From NCBI GenBank assembly GCA_034423775.1, contig CP139918.1:2604001-2668000 (forward strand): 64,000 nt of DNA, given 5' to 3'. A model generated the notes under the pieces. The model had not been told where the DNA came from. It saw nothing but the letters and a program-made list of their open reading frames with translations, and searched no databases. Shown piece by piece: positions 18,474 through 26,762 of the stretch. Positions within the stretch are counted from its first letter, which is position 1. The number at the start of each line of letters is the position of its first letter. A program made the translations under genes and the position numbers. This stretch comes from Alphaproteobacteria bacterium US3C007 (GTDB lineage Bacteria > Pseudomonadota > Alphaproteobacteria > Rhodobacterales > Rhodobacteraceae).

Positions 18474-19147
18474 CCTATCAGTTCGAAGAATACCCCACGC
18501 GCGCGGCGCTGGTCGAAAAGCTTAGTCAGGCCTTGATCGCCGATTTACGCAAGGCGCTGTCCCGCCAATCGACGATCAGTTTTGCGGTTCCGGGCGGCAC
18601 CACACCTGGGCCAATTTTTGACCAACTCTGCCAAAGCGATCTGGACTGGGCGCGGGTGAATATTTTACTGAGCGATGAACGCTGGGTGCCCAGCGATAGC
18701 CCGCGCTCGAATACCGCCTTATTGCGCAACCGTTTGCTGGTGGGCCCGGTTGAGGCAGCCAGCTATGTGCCGCTTTACGCCGATTATGCAACGCCGGAAG
18801 ACGCGATGGAGCCGTTATCGCACCAGCTAAAAGCCTGTTTACCACTGTCGGTTTTGCTGCTTGGAATGGGGGCGGATATGCATACGGCCTCGCTGTTTCC
18901 GGGCGGCGATCAACTGTCCTTTGCGCTGGGCGATAGCGCGCCGCCTTTGGTCGCGATGCGCGCGCCGGATGCGCCTGAGCCTCGTGTCACCCTCTCTGCT
19001 GCGGTTTTGAACGCTGCGCAATACAAACATTTGGTTATTTTTGGGGCTGAAAAACGCCAAGCATTAGAACAGGCGCAAAGCTTGCCTGCGCAAGAGGCAC
19101 CTATTATGGCCGTGCTTGCCGGCACCACGGTGCATTGGGCCGACTGA
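18470..19147 (+). CDS. pgl: 6-phosphogluconolactonase
   Basis: Hydrolyses 6-phosphogluconolactone to 6-phosphogluconate. The 225-residue protein belongs to the DevB/glucosamine-6-phosphate-isomerase-like family, shown by P-G-G-T-T-P-G near the N-terminus, L-L-S-D-E-R-W-V-P and L-G-M-G-A-D-M-H-T-A-S-L-F-P. I start at ATG 18470, which overlaps the zwf stop; the frame opens slightly earlier inside zwf. Coupling to zwf matches the consecutive reactions. Confidence 0.95.
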   Translation: MTYQFEEYPTRAALVEKLSQALIADLRKALSRQSTISFAVPGGTTPGPIFDQLCQSDLDWARVNILLSDERWVPSDSPRSNTALLRNRLLVGPVEAASYVPLYADYATPEDAMEPLSHQLKACLPLSVLLLGMGADMHTASLFPGGDQLSFALGDSAPPLVAMRAPDAPEPRVTLSAAVLNAAQYKHLVIFGAEKRQALEQAQSLPAQEAPIMAVLAGTTVHWAD

Positions 19148-19182
19148 CAAGCATAGCGCTAGGCAAAAGCAAGGGGATAAGG

Positions 19183-20787
19183 ATGTTTGATGCGTTAAAG
19201 CGCCATTGGGATGCGCAAAAACAACAGCCCATTATGGCGCTTTTTGAGGCCAAAAACCGGGCAGAACAATTTTCAGTTCAGGCCGATGATTTGCTGTTGG
19301 ATTACTCTAAAACTCGGATCGATGCGATTGCGCGCAACGGCTTGCTGGATTTGGCGCAAGCGCGCGGATTAGAAGAGCGCCGCCTAGACATGTTTCAGGG
19401 CGCCGCGCTCAATGAAACCGAAGGACGGGCCGTGTTGCACAGCGCATTGCGCAATTTAGACGGGCCAGATGTCTTTGTGAACGGCCATAACGTGATGCCC
19501 GATGTGCAAGAGGCGTTGCAGCGGATGACCCATTTTTCCGAAGACCTGAGGAGGGGGCGATTTCAGGGGCCCGGAGGGCCAATCACCGATATCGTAAACA
19601 TCGGGATTGGAGGGTCAGATTTGGGCCCCGCCATGGCTTGTTTGGCCTTGGCACCCTATCATGATGGCCCCAAATGCCATTTCGTTTCAAACGTCGATGG
19701 AGCCCATTTGCATGATATTTTACAAAATCTGGACCCAACGCGCAGTTTATTTATCATAGCGTCAAAAACCTTTACCACGATCGAAACCATGACCAATGCG
19801 CAAACTGCGAAAGCGTGGTTGGCCCAGCATGTGACGGATCCAGGGGCGCAATTTGTGGCGCTTTCCACCGCGCAGGAAAAAACCAAAGCTTTTGGGATTG
19901 CCGCCGAGCGGGTGTTTGGCTTTGCCGATTGGGTCGGTGGGCGCTATTCGCTTTGGGGCCCTATTGGGCTGAGTTTAATGCTGGCGATTGGCCCAAATGC
20001 ATTTCGCGATTTTCTGCGCGGTGCGCAATCCATGGACCGGCATTTTTGCACCGCAGAGCTATCGCAAAATATGCCAGTTATGCTCGCGCTTGTGGGGCTG
20101 TGGCATCATCAGGTTTGCGGCTTTGCCACCCGCGCCGTGCTGCCCTATGAACAGCGCTTGAGCCGTTTGCCTGCCTATCTGCAGCAGCTCGAAATGGAAA
20201 GTAATGGCAAGCGCGTTGATATGAACGGTCAAGATTTGCCATATCCGTCAGGTCCGGTTGTCTGGGGCGAACCTGGCACCAATGGCCAGCACGCTTTTTA
20301 TCAACTGATTCACCAAGGCACCGCGGTTGTGCCCTGTGAGTTTATGGTTGCGCGGGAAGGCCATGAAGCATCGCTTGACACGCATCACCGGCTTTTAATC
20401 GCCAATTGCTTGGCCCAGTCAGAGGCCTTGATGCGCGGCCGCACATTGGAGCAAGCCCGCCAATTGATGATAGCGCAGGGGTTAATTGGCGATGAATTGG
20501 AGCGGCAGGCGCGGCATCGCGTCTTTCCCGGCAACCGTCCTTCAACCACGCTCATCTATCCTCGGCTTAGCCCGTTTGTTTTGGGGCAGATTATTGCTCT
20601 TTATGAACATCGCGTATTTGCCGAGGGGGTTATTTTGGGAATCAATAGTTTTGACCAATGGGGGGTCGAACTGGGAAAAGAACTGGCCCGCGATATGGAG
20701 CAGTTGCTCAGTGGCGCGGCATCGGCCGCGGATAAGGATGGATCAACGCAGCGCTTGCTTGATTATATTCGCACCGCACAAAGTTAA
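19183..20787 (+). CDS. pgi: glucose-6-phosphate isomerase
   Basis: Interconverts glucose 6-phosphate and fructose 6-phosphate. The 534-residue protein shows I-G-I-G-G-S-D-L-G-P, V-G-G-R-Y-S-L-W-G-P-I-G-L-S and M-E-S-N-G-K-R-V-D, the standard family blocks. ATG 19183 follows an AAGGGGATAAGG stretch. It lies 35 bases after pgl, so zwf-pgl-pgi is one operon. In an organism using Entner-Doudoroff this enzyme returns fructose 6-phosphate made by gluconeogenesis or the pentose cycle to glucose 6-phosphate (inference). Confidence 0.97.
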   Translation: MFDALKRHWDAQKQQPIMALFEAKNRAEQFSVQADDLLLDYSKTRIDAIARNGLLDLAQARGLEERRLDMFQGAALNETEGRAVLHSALRNLDGPDVFVNGHNVMPDVQEALQRMTHFSEDLRRGRFQGPGGPITDIVNIGIGGSDLGPAMACLALAPYHDGPKCHFVSNVDGAHLHDILQNLDPTRSLFIIASKTFTTIETMTNAQTAKAWLAQHVTDPGAQFVALSTAQEKTKAFGIAAERVFGFADWVGGRYSLWGPIGLSLMLAIGPNAFRDFLRGAQSMDRHFCTAELSQNMPVMLALVGLWHHQVCGFATRAVLPYEQRLSRLPAYLQQLEMESNGKRVDMNGQDLPYPSGPVVWGEPGTNGQHAFYQLIHQGTAVVPCEFMVAREGHEASLDTHHRLLIANCLAQSEALMRGRTLEQARQLMIAQGLIGDELERQARHRVFPGNRPSTTLIYPRLSPFVLGQIIALYEHRVFAEGVILGINSFDQWGVELGKELARDMEQLLSGAASAADKDGSTQRLLDYIRTAQS

Positions 20788-20822
20788 AGCCAGCACTGCC
20801 TGCGCGCCGGCGCACCCGTTTG

Positions 20823-21506
20823 TCACCCAAGACCCCATTTTTGTTCAAGCGTTTCAATAGCCGCGATCCGATCCGCTGTTTTGGGATGGCTCATCAACCA
20901 TGCGGGAAGACTGCCTATTTGCCCTGTCAGCTCTTCCAATTTCAGAAATAACGTTTTTTGCGCGTCGGTTCCCAATCCCGATTTGACCATCAGAGCTGCG
21001 GCATATTCATCTGCCTCGTATTCATCGCCGCGCGACAGACGCGCCATCAATAAATTTGCCACCAAGCCGGCAATCCATGGGCCTATCCCAGGCAAAACCC
21101 GCCCCAGCACCATCCCCAACGCGGCTCTTACGGCATTTTGGCCGGAAAAATCGATCATACGCCGACGTGCATGTCCCAGCGCAACATGGCCAAGTTCATG
21201 CGCGATCACCGAGGCCAACTCTTCTCCGCTGACATCGCCCGCCTTGTATTTATTGTAAAATCCACGGGTGATAAAAATCCGTCCATCCGGCGCGGCCAGG
21301 CCGTTGATCGGGTCGATCTCATAGATTTGAACGTTTAGCTTTGGAATATCCAGCGCTTTTGCCATGCGTTGCAACAGAGGGCTCAGCGCGGGATCCATTA
21401 AGGTAACAGATTGCTGATCCAAGGTTTTTGCAGTGCGCCAGGCAGAAAATTTATACATCACCAGCCCATAGATCAGAGCCAGAAGGATAGGAGAAAATCG
21501 CAACAT
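20823..21506 (-). CDS. M48-family membrane-anchored zinc metalloprotease
   Basis: A 227-residue M48 peptidase. One N-terminal hydrophobic segment (about residues 4-20) anchors it, and the catalytic domain follows. The zinc motif is H-E-L-G-H at residues 103-107, with the third ligand probably the glutamate in D-E-Y-E-A-D-E-Y-A-A. The family includes HtpX and Oma1-like proteases that act on membrane or envelope proteins; this short form is closest to the M48 proteins that lack extra TM segments. It converges with pgi and lies downstream of the VWA gene on the same strand. Confidence 0.87.
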   Translation of the reverse strand: MLRFSPILLALIYGLVMYKFSAWRTAKTLDQQSVTLMDPALSPLLQRMAKALDIPKLNVQIYEIDPINGLAAPDGRIFITRGFYNKYKAGDVSGEELASVIAHELGHVALGHARRRMIDFSGQNAVRAALGMVLGRVLPGIGPWIAGLVANLLMARLSRGDEYEADEYAAALMVKSGLGTDAQKTLFLKLEELTGQIGSLPAWLMSHPKTADRIAAIETLEQKWGLG

Positions 21507-21544
21507 GACTGTGATATGGCCTCAGGCTGCCGCCTTGACAAGCC

Positions 21545-22729
21545 CTATCGCACCAACTCTTTCATGCCACGCTCTAGCCCGGCCAAGGTCATCGGGACCA
21601 TTTGGTCTTCAAAAATCTCTTGGATCATTTGAATGGATTGGGTGTAACGCCAATGCGTGTCTGGCACCGGATTGATCCAAATATTCGACGGCCATTGCGC
21701 GCGCGCGCGCATCAGCCAAGTTTGCCCTGGCTCTGCATTCCAATGCTCATTCGCGCCGCCTGCATAGGCCACTTCATAGGGCGACATACTCGCATCTCCG
21801 ACGAAAATGCATTTATAATCAGAACCATAGGTGCGCAAAATCTCATGGGTTTGGGTTTGATCGTTCCAACGTCGTGCATTGTCGCGCCAGACCCCCTCAT
21901 AAAGGCAATTGTGAAAGTAAAAATATTCCAAATGTTTGAATTCGGCGCGAGCAGCTGAAAATAATTCTTCTACTAATTTGATATAAGGATCCATCGAGCC
22001 GCCCACATCCAAAAATAGCAGCACCTTGATCGCGTTGCGGCGTTCGGGCCGGGTTTGCACGTCAAGATATCCATTTTCGGCTGTTGAGCGGATGGTGCCA
22101 TCAATGTCCAATTCATCCGCAGCCCCATCGCGGGCCCAGCGACGCAGGCGTTTTAAAGCCACTTTGATGTTGCGGGTTCCCAGCTCAACGCTGTCATCAA
22201 GATTTTTAAATTCGCGCTTATCCCAAACTTTAACCGCGCGCTGATTGCGGCTTTCGCTTTGACCTATGCGCACCCCTTCAGGGTTATATCCATAGGCGCC
22301 AAAGGGCGAAGTGCCTGCCGTACCAATCCATTTGCTGCCGCCTTGATGGCGTTTCTCTTGTTCCTTCAGCCGCTGCTTTAAAGTCTCCATAAGCTTGTCA
22401 AAGCCGCCCAAAGCTTCGATTTCGGCTTTTTCTTCCGGGCTGAGATGCTTTTCCGCCATTTTTTTCAGCCAGTCAGAGGGAATATCCACCGCGTTCAGGA
22501 CATCTGCATCGCTGAGGCTTTCTAAGCCTTTGAAGCTGGTTTGAAAGGCGCGATCGAACCGGTCAAGATGGCGCTCATCCTTCACCATGATGGTCCGGGC
22601 CAAATAGTAAAACCCCTCTAAATCATAGATCACCATGCCGGTTTGCACCGCATCTAGAAAACTGATGAATTCGCGCAATGAAACTGGAATGCCGGTTTTT
22701 CTGAGCGTTTCGAAAAAGGGCAGAAACAT
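21545..22729 (-). CDS. VWA-domain protein, CoxE-like
   Basis: A 394-residue protein of the CoxE-type VWA family. The metal-ion-dependent adhesion site appears as L-F-L-D-V-G-G-S-M-D in the middle of the protein, and the C-terminal half forms the VWA fold (F-Y-F-H-N-C-L-Y-E; F-V-G-D-A-S-M-S-P-Y-E). The N-terminal half is helical and charged. Such proteins pair with MoxR ATPases to remodel or insert cofactors into partner enzymes. The MoxR gene lies just upstream on the same strand, with a small membrane-protein gene between. The substrate cannot be told from this sequence. Confidence 0.88.
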   Translation of the reverse strand: MFLPFFETLRKTGIPVSLREFISFLDAVQTGMVIYDLEGFYYLARTIMVKDERHLDRFDRAFQTSFKGLESLSDADVLNAVDIPSDWLKKMAEKHLSPEEKAEIEALGGFDKLMETLKQRLKEQEKRHQGGSKWIGTAGTSPFGAYGYNPEGVRIGQSESRNQRAVKVWDKREFKNLDDSVELGTRNIKVALKRLRRWARDGAADELDIDGTIRSTAENGYLDVQTRPERRNAIKVLLFLDVGGSMDPYIKLVEELFSAARAEFKHLEYFYFHNCLYEGVWRDNARRWNDQTQTHEILRTYGSDYKCIFVGDASMSPYEVAYAGGANEHWNAEPGQTWLMRARAQWPSNIWINPVPDTHWRYTQSIQMIQEIFEDQMVPMTLAGLERGMKELVR

Positions 22730-22733
22730 CGCG

Positions 22734-22898
22734 TCAGATCACCGTACGATCAATAATGATGGTGATGATCAAGCCGATCAGTGCAAATAAAATTCCATAG
22801 CCAGCGGCATATTGCGCCATATCCAGCCCTTTTCCTCTGCGCTTTCGCGCGATCGCCGCGCCTAAAATGGCACCAAATAATCCGCTCAATAGATACAT
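22734..22898 (-). CDS. small two-helix membrane protein
   Basis: A 54-residue protein starting M-Y-L-L-S-G-L-F-G-A-I-L-G, with two hydrophobic segments (about 2-14 and 29-50) separated by a basic stretch A-R-K-R-R-G-K-G. I take ATG 22898; a TTG further upstream would add a less plausible N-terminus. The ribosome site is weak. It lies four bases before the VWA gene start, so the two are probably co-transcribed. No family recognised. Confidence 0.6.
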   Translation of the reverse strand: MYLLSGLFGAILGAAIARKRRGKGLDMAQYAAGYGILFALIGLIITIIIDRTVI

Positions 22899-23027
22899 AA
22901 TTACACTCTGTTTTATGGGGGTTGCTTTCAGGATAAAAGCCAAGGCTCCGCTGGCTTTGATCTAGCCCCTTTATTTGTAAAAGTCACGCGCTCTGCTGAT
23001 TTCAAGTAAAACTTTCGCGCGCTGCGA

Positions 23028-23867
23028 TCAACGGCCGCTGCGCGCCATAAAGGCCAAGCGTTCAAATAAATGCACATCTTGCTCGTTTTTCAGCAAAGCC
23101 CCGTGCAGTTTTGGCAGGGCATTGGCACCATCCCGCTGAAGATCCTCGGCGCTGAGATCTTCAGCCAATAAAAGTTTCAACCAATCCAAAACCTCGGAGG
23201 TCGAGGGTTTCTTTTTCAGCCCGGGTTGCTCTCTGAGTTCGTAAAATTGGGTGAGCGCGGCGGCAAGTAGTGATTCCTTGATGTCTCCATGATGCACCTG
23301 AACGATTTGTTTCAAGGTCTCGGGATTGGGAAATTGAATATAGTGGAAAAAGCAACGGCGCAAAAACGCATCGGGCAATTCTTTTTCGTTATTTGATGTG
23401 ATGATCACGATAGGGCGGTTTGTGGCGCGCACCGTTTCCCCAGTCTCATAGACGTGGAATTCCATTTTATCCAATTCCTGAAGGAGATCATTTGGGAATT
23501 CTATATCCGCTTTATCGACCTCATCGATCAACAAAACCACTTTTTTATTGGCTTCAAAGGCCTGCCATAACTTGCCTTTGCGGATGTAATTGGCCACATC
23601 GTGCACGCGTTCTTCGCCCAATTGGCTGTCGCGCAATCGGCTGACCGCATCATATTCATACAGGCCTTGCTGGGCTTTGGTGGTGGATTTTATATTCCAT
23701 TCAAGCATCTCCAGGCCAAGCCCGCTGGCGACTTGTTTCGCCAGTTCGGTTTTACCTGTGCCAGGCTCACCTTTGATCAAAAGCGGCCGTTCCAGCGTGA
23801 CCGCGGCGTTCACAGCGATAGTGAGATCTTCCGTCGCTACATAGTTTTTGGTTCCGGTAAATTTCAT
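23028..23867 (-). CDS. MoxR-family AAA+ ATPase
   Basis: A 279-residue AAA+ ATPase. Walker A is G-E-P-G-T-G-K-T, Walker B is V-V-L-L-I-D-E-V-D-K-A, sensor 1 is I-V-I-I-T-S-N-N-E-K-E-L, and F-L-R-R-C-F-F-H-Y contains the arginine finger. I start at ATG 23867 (M-K-F-T-G-T-K-N-Y-V-A-T), the usual opening of this subfamily; another ATG lies four codons earlier, and the frame runs further back without support. MoxR ATPases act as chaperones with VWA partners, and a CoxE-like VWA gene lies downstream on the same strand. Confidence 0.9.
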   Translation of the reverse strand: MKFTGTKNYVATEDLTIAVNAAVTLERPLLIKGEPGTGKTELAKQVASGLGLEMLEWNIKSTTKAQQGLYEYDAVSRLRDSQLGEERVHDVANYIRKGKLWQAFEANKKVVLLIDEVDKADIEFPNDLLQELDKMEFHVYETGETVRATNRPIVIITSNNEKELPDAFLRRCFFHYIQFPNPETLKQIVQVHHGDIKESLLAAALTQFYELREQPGLKKKPSTSEVLDWLKLLLAEDLSAEDLQRDGANALPKLHGALLKNEQDVHLFERLAFMARSGR

Positions 23868-23945
23868 TCTTTTGCCCATATTCTTGCCAAGTTGCGCGGA
23901 ACTTAGCGGGTTAATCATTTTGCTGCAATCTGTTGCTATTGAGTA

Positions 23946-23966
23946 GTGACAAGCCCGTCTTGTTAC
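23946..23966 (+). promoter_or_regulatory. hairpin in the dksA leader
   Basis: GTGACAAG and CTTGTTAC around CCCGT: eight pairs including one G-U. It lies 47 bases upstream of the dksA ATG. It may be an operator or mRNA structure; no factor is known. Confidence 0.35.
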
Positions 23967-24013
23967 GGTAGGTGCGTGCCAATGGGAACGAAAAGTTGTG
24001 GAAGGAGACATGC

Positions 24014-24469
24014 ATGTCATACTCTGATCCAAGCCAAGGGGTAGTAATGAAGCAAGAGAGTTTTATTCCGGATAGCTATACTCCTGCCGAAGACGAGCCA
24101 TTCATGAATGAGCGTCAGGTGGAATATTTTAGAAGAAAGCTGTTGGATTGGAAAAATGATCTGATGAGCGACAGCAAGGAAACGATCGAAGGGCTTCAAG
24201 ACGGCACGCGCAATATCCCAGATATTGCAGATCGCGCCAGCGAAGAAACTGATCGCGCGCTGGAATTGCGCACGCGGGACCGCCAGCGTAAGCTCGTGTC
24301 GAAAATTGACGCCGCGCTGCGCCGCATTGACGAGGGCGAATATGGCTATTGTGAGGTCACGGGTGAGCCTATTTCGCTTAAACGGCTTGATGCACGGCCT
24401 ATCGCGACGATGAGTTTGGAAGCTCAAGAGCGCCATGAGCGGCGCGAAAAAGTGCACCGCGACGACTGA
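24014..24469 (+). CDS. dksA: DksA-type RNA polymerase-binding regulator with one zinc-finger cysteine
   Basis: A 151-residue DksA homologue, which binds in the RNA polymerase secondary channel and works with ppGpp. The coiled-coil tip motif D70-x-x-D73-x-A75 needed for activity is intact. The finger region has only one of the four usual zinc cysteines: C113-x2-T116 and S134-x2-A137. I recall that the Rhodobacter sphaeroides DksA likewise works without four cysteines, so this looks like the lineage form and not a broken gene. ATG 24014 has GAAGGAG six bases upstream. It is followed by an intrinsic terminator. Confidence 0.93.
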   Translation: MSYSDPSQGVVMKQESFIPDSYTPAEDEPFMNERQVEYFRRKLLDWKNDLMSDSKETIEGLQDGTRNIPDIADRASEETDRALELRTRDRQRKLVSKIDAALRRIDEGEYGYCEVTGEPISLKRLDARPIATMSLEAQERHERREKVHRDD

Positions 24470-24482
24470 GGAAACCTGAAAA

Positions 24483-24507
24483 GCCGATCCGCTAGATCGG
24501 CTTTTTT
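24483..24507 (+). terminator. intrinsic terminator after dksA
   Basis: GCCGATC-CGCTA-GATCGGC followed by six T: a 7-bp stem, 5-base loop and U-tract. It separates dksA from the monooxygenase gene that starts at 24521. Confidence 0.92.
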
Positions 24508-24520
24508 ATTGAGGTGAAAC

Positions 24521-25690
24521 ATGGAGAACGGCTTGCAGGTCCAGGTCGTAGGGGGCGGTATCGCGGGTTTGGCCGCGGCGCTAGCCTGTGCTCAAACCGG
24601 CGCCAATGTTCACCTCTGCGAGCAGGCTGCGGCGATCAAAGAGGTTGGGGCCGGTTTGCAAATTTCTCCCAATGGGCTGGCCGTGCTCAGCCGCTTGGGG
24701 CTGAAGGACGCGGTTGCGGATATTGCAGATCGCGCCGAAACGGTGGATTTGCGCGATTACAAAGACGGAAAATTGGTCTGCCGTCTTGATTTGAAAGCCC
24801 ACGCGTCGGATCTGGATTTCTTGCTGGTGCATCGCGCCGATCTTATCCAAACCCTCTTTCAAGCCTGCAAAGCGCAGGGGGTGCGCTTTGCCTTTTCGCA
24901 AAGCCTTTCCAGCCAAGATCTTTTATCTGGCGCTTTCGGCCGCGAGGCGGCAGCGAGCCCCGTGGATTTGGTGATTGGGGCGGATGGGGTGCGCTCAAAC
25001 ATGCGAACGGCTTTGCTGGGTCCATCTGCGCCGTTTTTTACCGGGCAGGTGGCGTGGCGCGCGCTGGTCTCCAATAGCATGGATCATCCCAATAAGGTGA
25101 TGGTGCATATGGGGCCCGGGCGGCATATTGTGAGCTATCCGCTGCGTGGCGGCAGCCTGGTGAATTTGGTGATGGTACAAGAACGCAGCCTATGGGCGGG
25201 CGAAGGTTGGTCTCATCGCGATGATCCTGCGCATGTTCGAGCTGCTTTTGCTGATTTTGGCGGGCTTGCACATGTGTTGCTGAACGCGCTTTCCGAGGTG
25301 TATTTATGGGGTTTATTCCGTCATCCTGTGGCCGAGTGTTGGTTTCAGGATCGCAGCGTTTTAATCGGAGACGCCGCGCATCCGATGCTCCCTTTCTTGG
25401 CTCAAGGGGCCAATATGGCCTTGGAAGATGCTTGGGTGTTGAGCCGGGCATTGCATCTTCATGGTGCAACGCGGCAAGGCTTTCAGCGCTATCAGTTTTT
25501 GCGGCAAGCCCGCGTGAAAAAGGTTGTTGCAACGGCCCAAAGCAATGCCCGCAACTATCATCTCAGTGCCCCGCTGACCCGGTGGGTCGCGCATAGCGCA
25601 TTGCGCGGTTTGGGGGCGGTCGCCCCAAGCGCAATGTTAAAACGTTTTGATTGGTTATATCGCTTTAACCCCGATACGGGGCTGTCCTAA
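24521..25690 (+). CDS. FAD-dependent monooxygenase (salicylate hydroxylase/UbiH-like)
   Basis: A 389-residue class A flavin monooxygenase. The N-terminal Rossmann motif is V-G-G-G-I-A-G-L-A-A-A-L, the D-G motif is I-G-A-D-G-V-R-S, and the second FAD motif is I-G-D-A-A-H-P-M-L-P-F followed by G-A-N-M-A-L-E-D-A. These show FAD binding and NAD(P)H-dependent hydroxylation of an aromatic or quinone-like substrate; the substrate cannot be assigned. ATG 24521 has GAGGTGAAAC upstream. It converges with xth, and the two stops overlap by 4 bases. Confidence 0.88.
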   Translation: MENGLQVQVVGGGIAGLAAALACAQTGANVHLCEQAAAIKEVGAGLQISPNGLAVLSRLGLKDAVADIADRAETVDLRDYKDGKLVCRLDLKAHASDLDFLLVHRADLIQTLFQACKAQGVRFAFSQSLSSQDLLSGAFGREAAASPVDLVIGADGVRSNMRTALLGPSAPFFTGQVAWRALVSNSMDHPNKVMVHMGPGRHIVSYPLRGGSLVNLVMVQERSLWAGEGWSHRDDPAHVRAAFADFGGLAHVLLNALSEVYLWGLFRHPVAECWFQDRSVLIGDAAHPMLPFLAQGANMALEDAWVLSRALHLHGATRQGFQRYQFLRQARVKKVVATAQSNARNYHLSAPLTRWVAHSALRGLGAVAPSAMLKRFDWLYRFNPDTGLS

Positions 25691-26466
25691 AGATCTAATT
25701 GCGCCCAAACCGGCACGTGATCTGATGGTTTTTCAAAGCCGCGGATGTCTTTGTCGATGCCGGCGTCAAGCAGCAGGTCGGCGCAGGCAGGCGTCATGAG
25801 AATATGATCGATCCTGATTCCGTCATTGCGGTTCCATGCTCCGGCTTGATAATCCCAAAAACTATAATGGCCGGGTTCTGCGTGCTTGCACCGAAACGCA
25901 TCTGTGAAGCCCAAATGGGTGATTGCTTGGTAGGCTGCGCGGCTTTGCGGTAAAAACAACGCGTCATCTGTCCAAATTTCGGGGCGGGCGGCGTCCTCTG
26001 GTTGAGGGATGATATTGTAATCCCCGGCCATCAAGGCGGGCATTTCTGCGGCCATAAGCTCTATGGCGCGTTGGCGCAGGCGTTTCATCCAGGCAAGTTT
26101 GTATTCATATTTGGGGCCGGGGGCCGGGTTGCCATTGGGCAAATATAGGCCGCAGATTTTGAGCGCGTGCTTGCCGATGACAGTGGCTTCAATCCAGCGG
26201 GCTTGCACATCTTCGGGATCCCCGGGCAGGCCAAAGGAAATATCTTCCAGCGGCAGTTTCGACAAAATAGCCACGCCATTGAATGATTTTTGCCCATGGG
26301 TCACCACTTGGTAGCCACGATCCTCAAAGAGATCGCGCGGAAATCCTTCATCGACAGATTTAATCTCTTGCAGAAGAGCAATGTCCGGCGCGCTGCTGTC
26401 AAGCCAATCGCATAAGGCCGGCGTTCTGGCTTTAACGCCATTGATGTTGAACGTTGCTAATTTCAT
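25687..26466 (-). CDS. xth: exodeoxyribonuclease III (AP endonuclease)
   Basis: Repairs abasic sites and 3'-blocked ends in DNA. The 259-residue protein begins M-K-L-A-T-F-N-I-N-G-V-K-A-R and has L-L-Q-E-I-K (metal-binding glutamate), G-D-Y-N-I (catalytic Asp and Asn) and P-S-D-H-V-P-V (catalytic His). I start at ATG 26466 with GGGGGTGAAG upstream; an earlier in-frame start adds four residues without support. It converges with the flavin monooxygenase gene and is divergent from the repeat-protein gene, with 296 bases between. Confidence 0.95.
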   Translation of the reverse strand: MKLATFNINGVKARTPALCDWLDSSAPDIALLQEIKSVDEGFPRDLFEDRGYQVVTHGQKSFNGVAILSKLPLEDISFGLPGDPEDVQARWIEATVIGKHALKICGLYLPNGNPAPGPKYEYKLAWMKRLRQRAIELMAAEMPALMAGDYNIIPQPEDAARPEIWTDDALFLPQSRAAYQAITHLGFTDAFRCKHAEPGHYSFWDYQAGAWNRNDGIRIDHILMTPACADLLLDAGIDKDIRGFEKPSDHVPVWAQLDL

Positions 26467-26704
26467 CTTCACCCCCAAGCTACCCTTGCCCTGAGCCTTT
26501 AGCGGTGTCTTGCGGTTTTTCGCAAGCGAAACTGCGATGTAAGAATCACTTAATACACTTAAAAGTTGTAAATTGAGCCGGGAAGAGTAGGTTTTTTATA
26601 AATTCCTTCAAACTAAGTAAAAATTTAAATTTATATATAACAGAGGTTTAAATATGTTTTCGGGCTAAATTTTAGGAATTTTCTTCAATAGCAAGAAAAA
26701 AAAC

Positions 26705-26751
26705 TTGCAATACAACCTAAAGATGTAATTAATAGATTATACAACCTAGAG
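26705..26751 (+). promoter_or_regulatory. putative promoter and 13-bp direct repeat upstream of the repeat-protein gene
   Basis: The whole gap 26467-26762 is gene-free, and its second half is strongly AT-rich against the surroundings. A possible promoter is TTGCAA (26705-26710), 17-base spacer, ATTAAT (26728-26733). ATACAACCTAAAG (26710-26722) and ATACAACCTAGAG (26739-26751) form a 12/13 direct repeat 29 bp apart, bracketing the putative -10. GCAAG-A8-CTTGC (26691-26708) and a CTTGCG/CGCAAG hairpin (26509-26526) are also present. The GAGAGG at 26748-26753 is the ribosome site of the following gene. Confidence 0.45.
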
Positions 26752-26762
26752 AGGAAAAAAAC

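Noticed and set aside
26541..26762. AT-rich stretch as a replication origin or phage attachment site
   Set aside because: No DnaA-box cluster, iteron array, tRNA end or integrase nearby; it is better read as a promoter leader.
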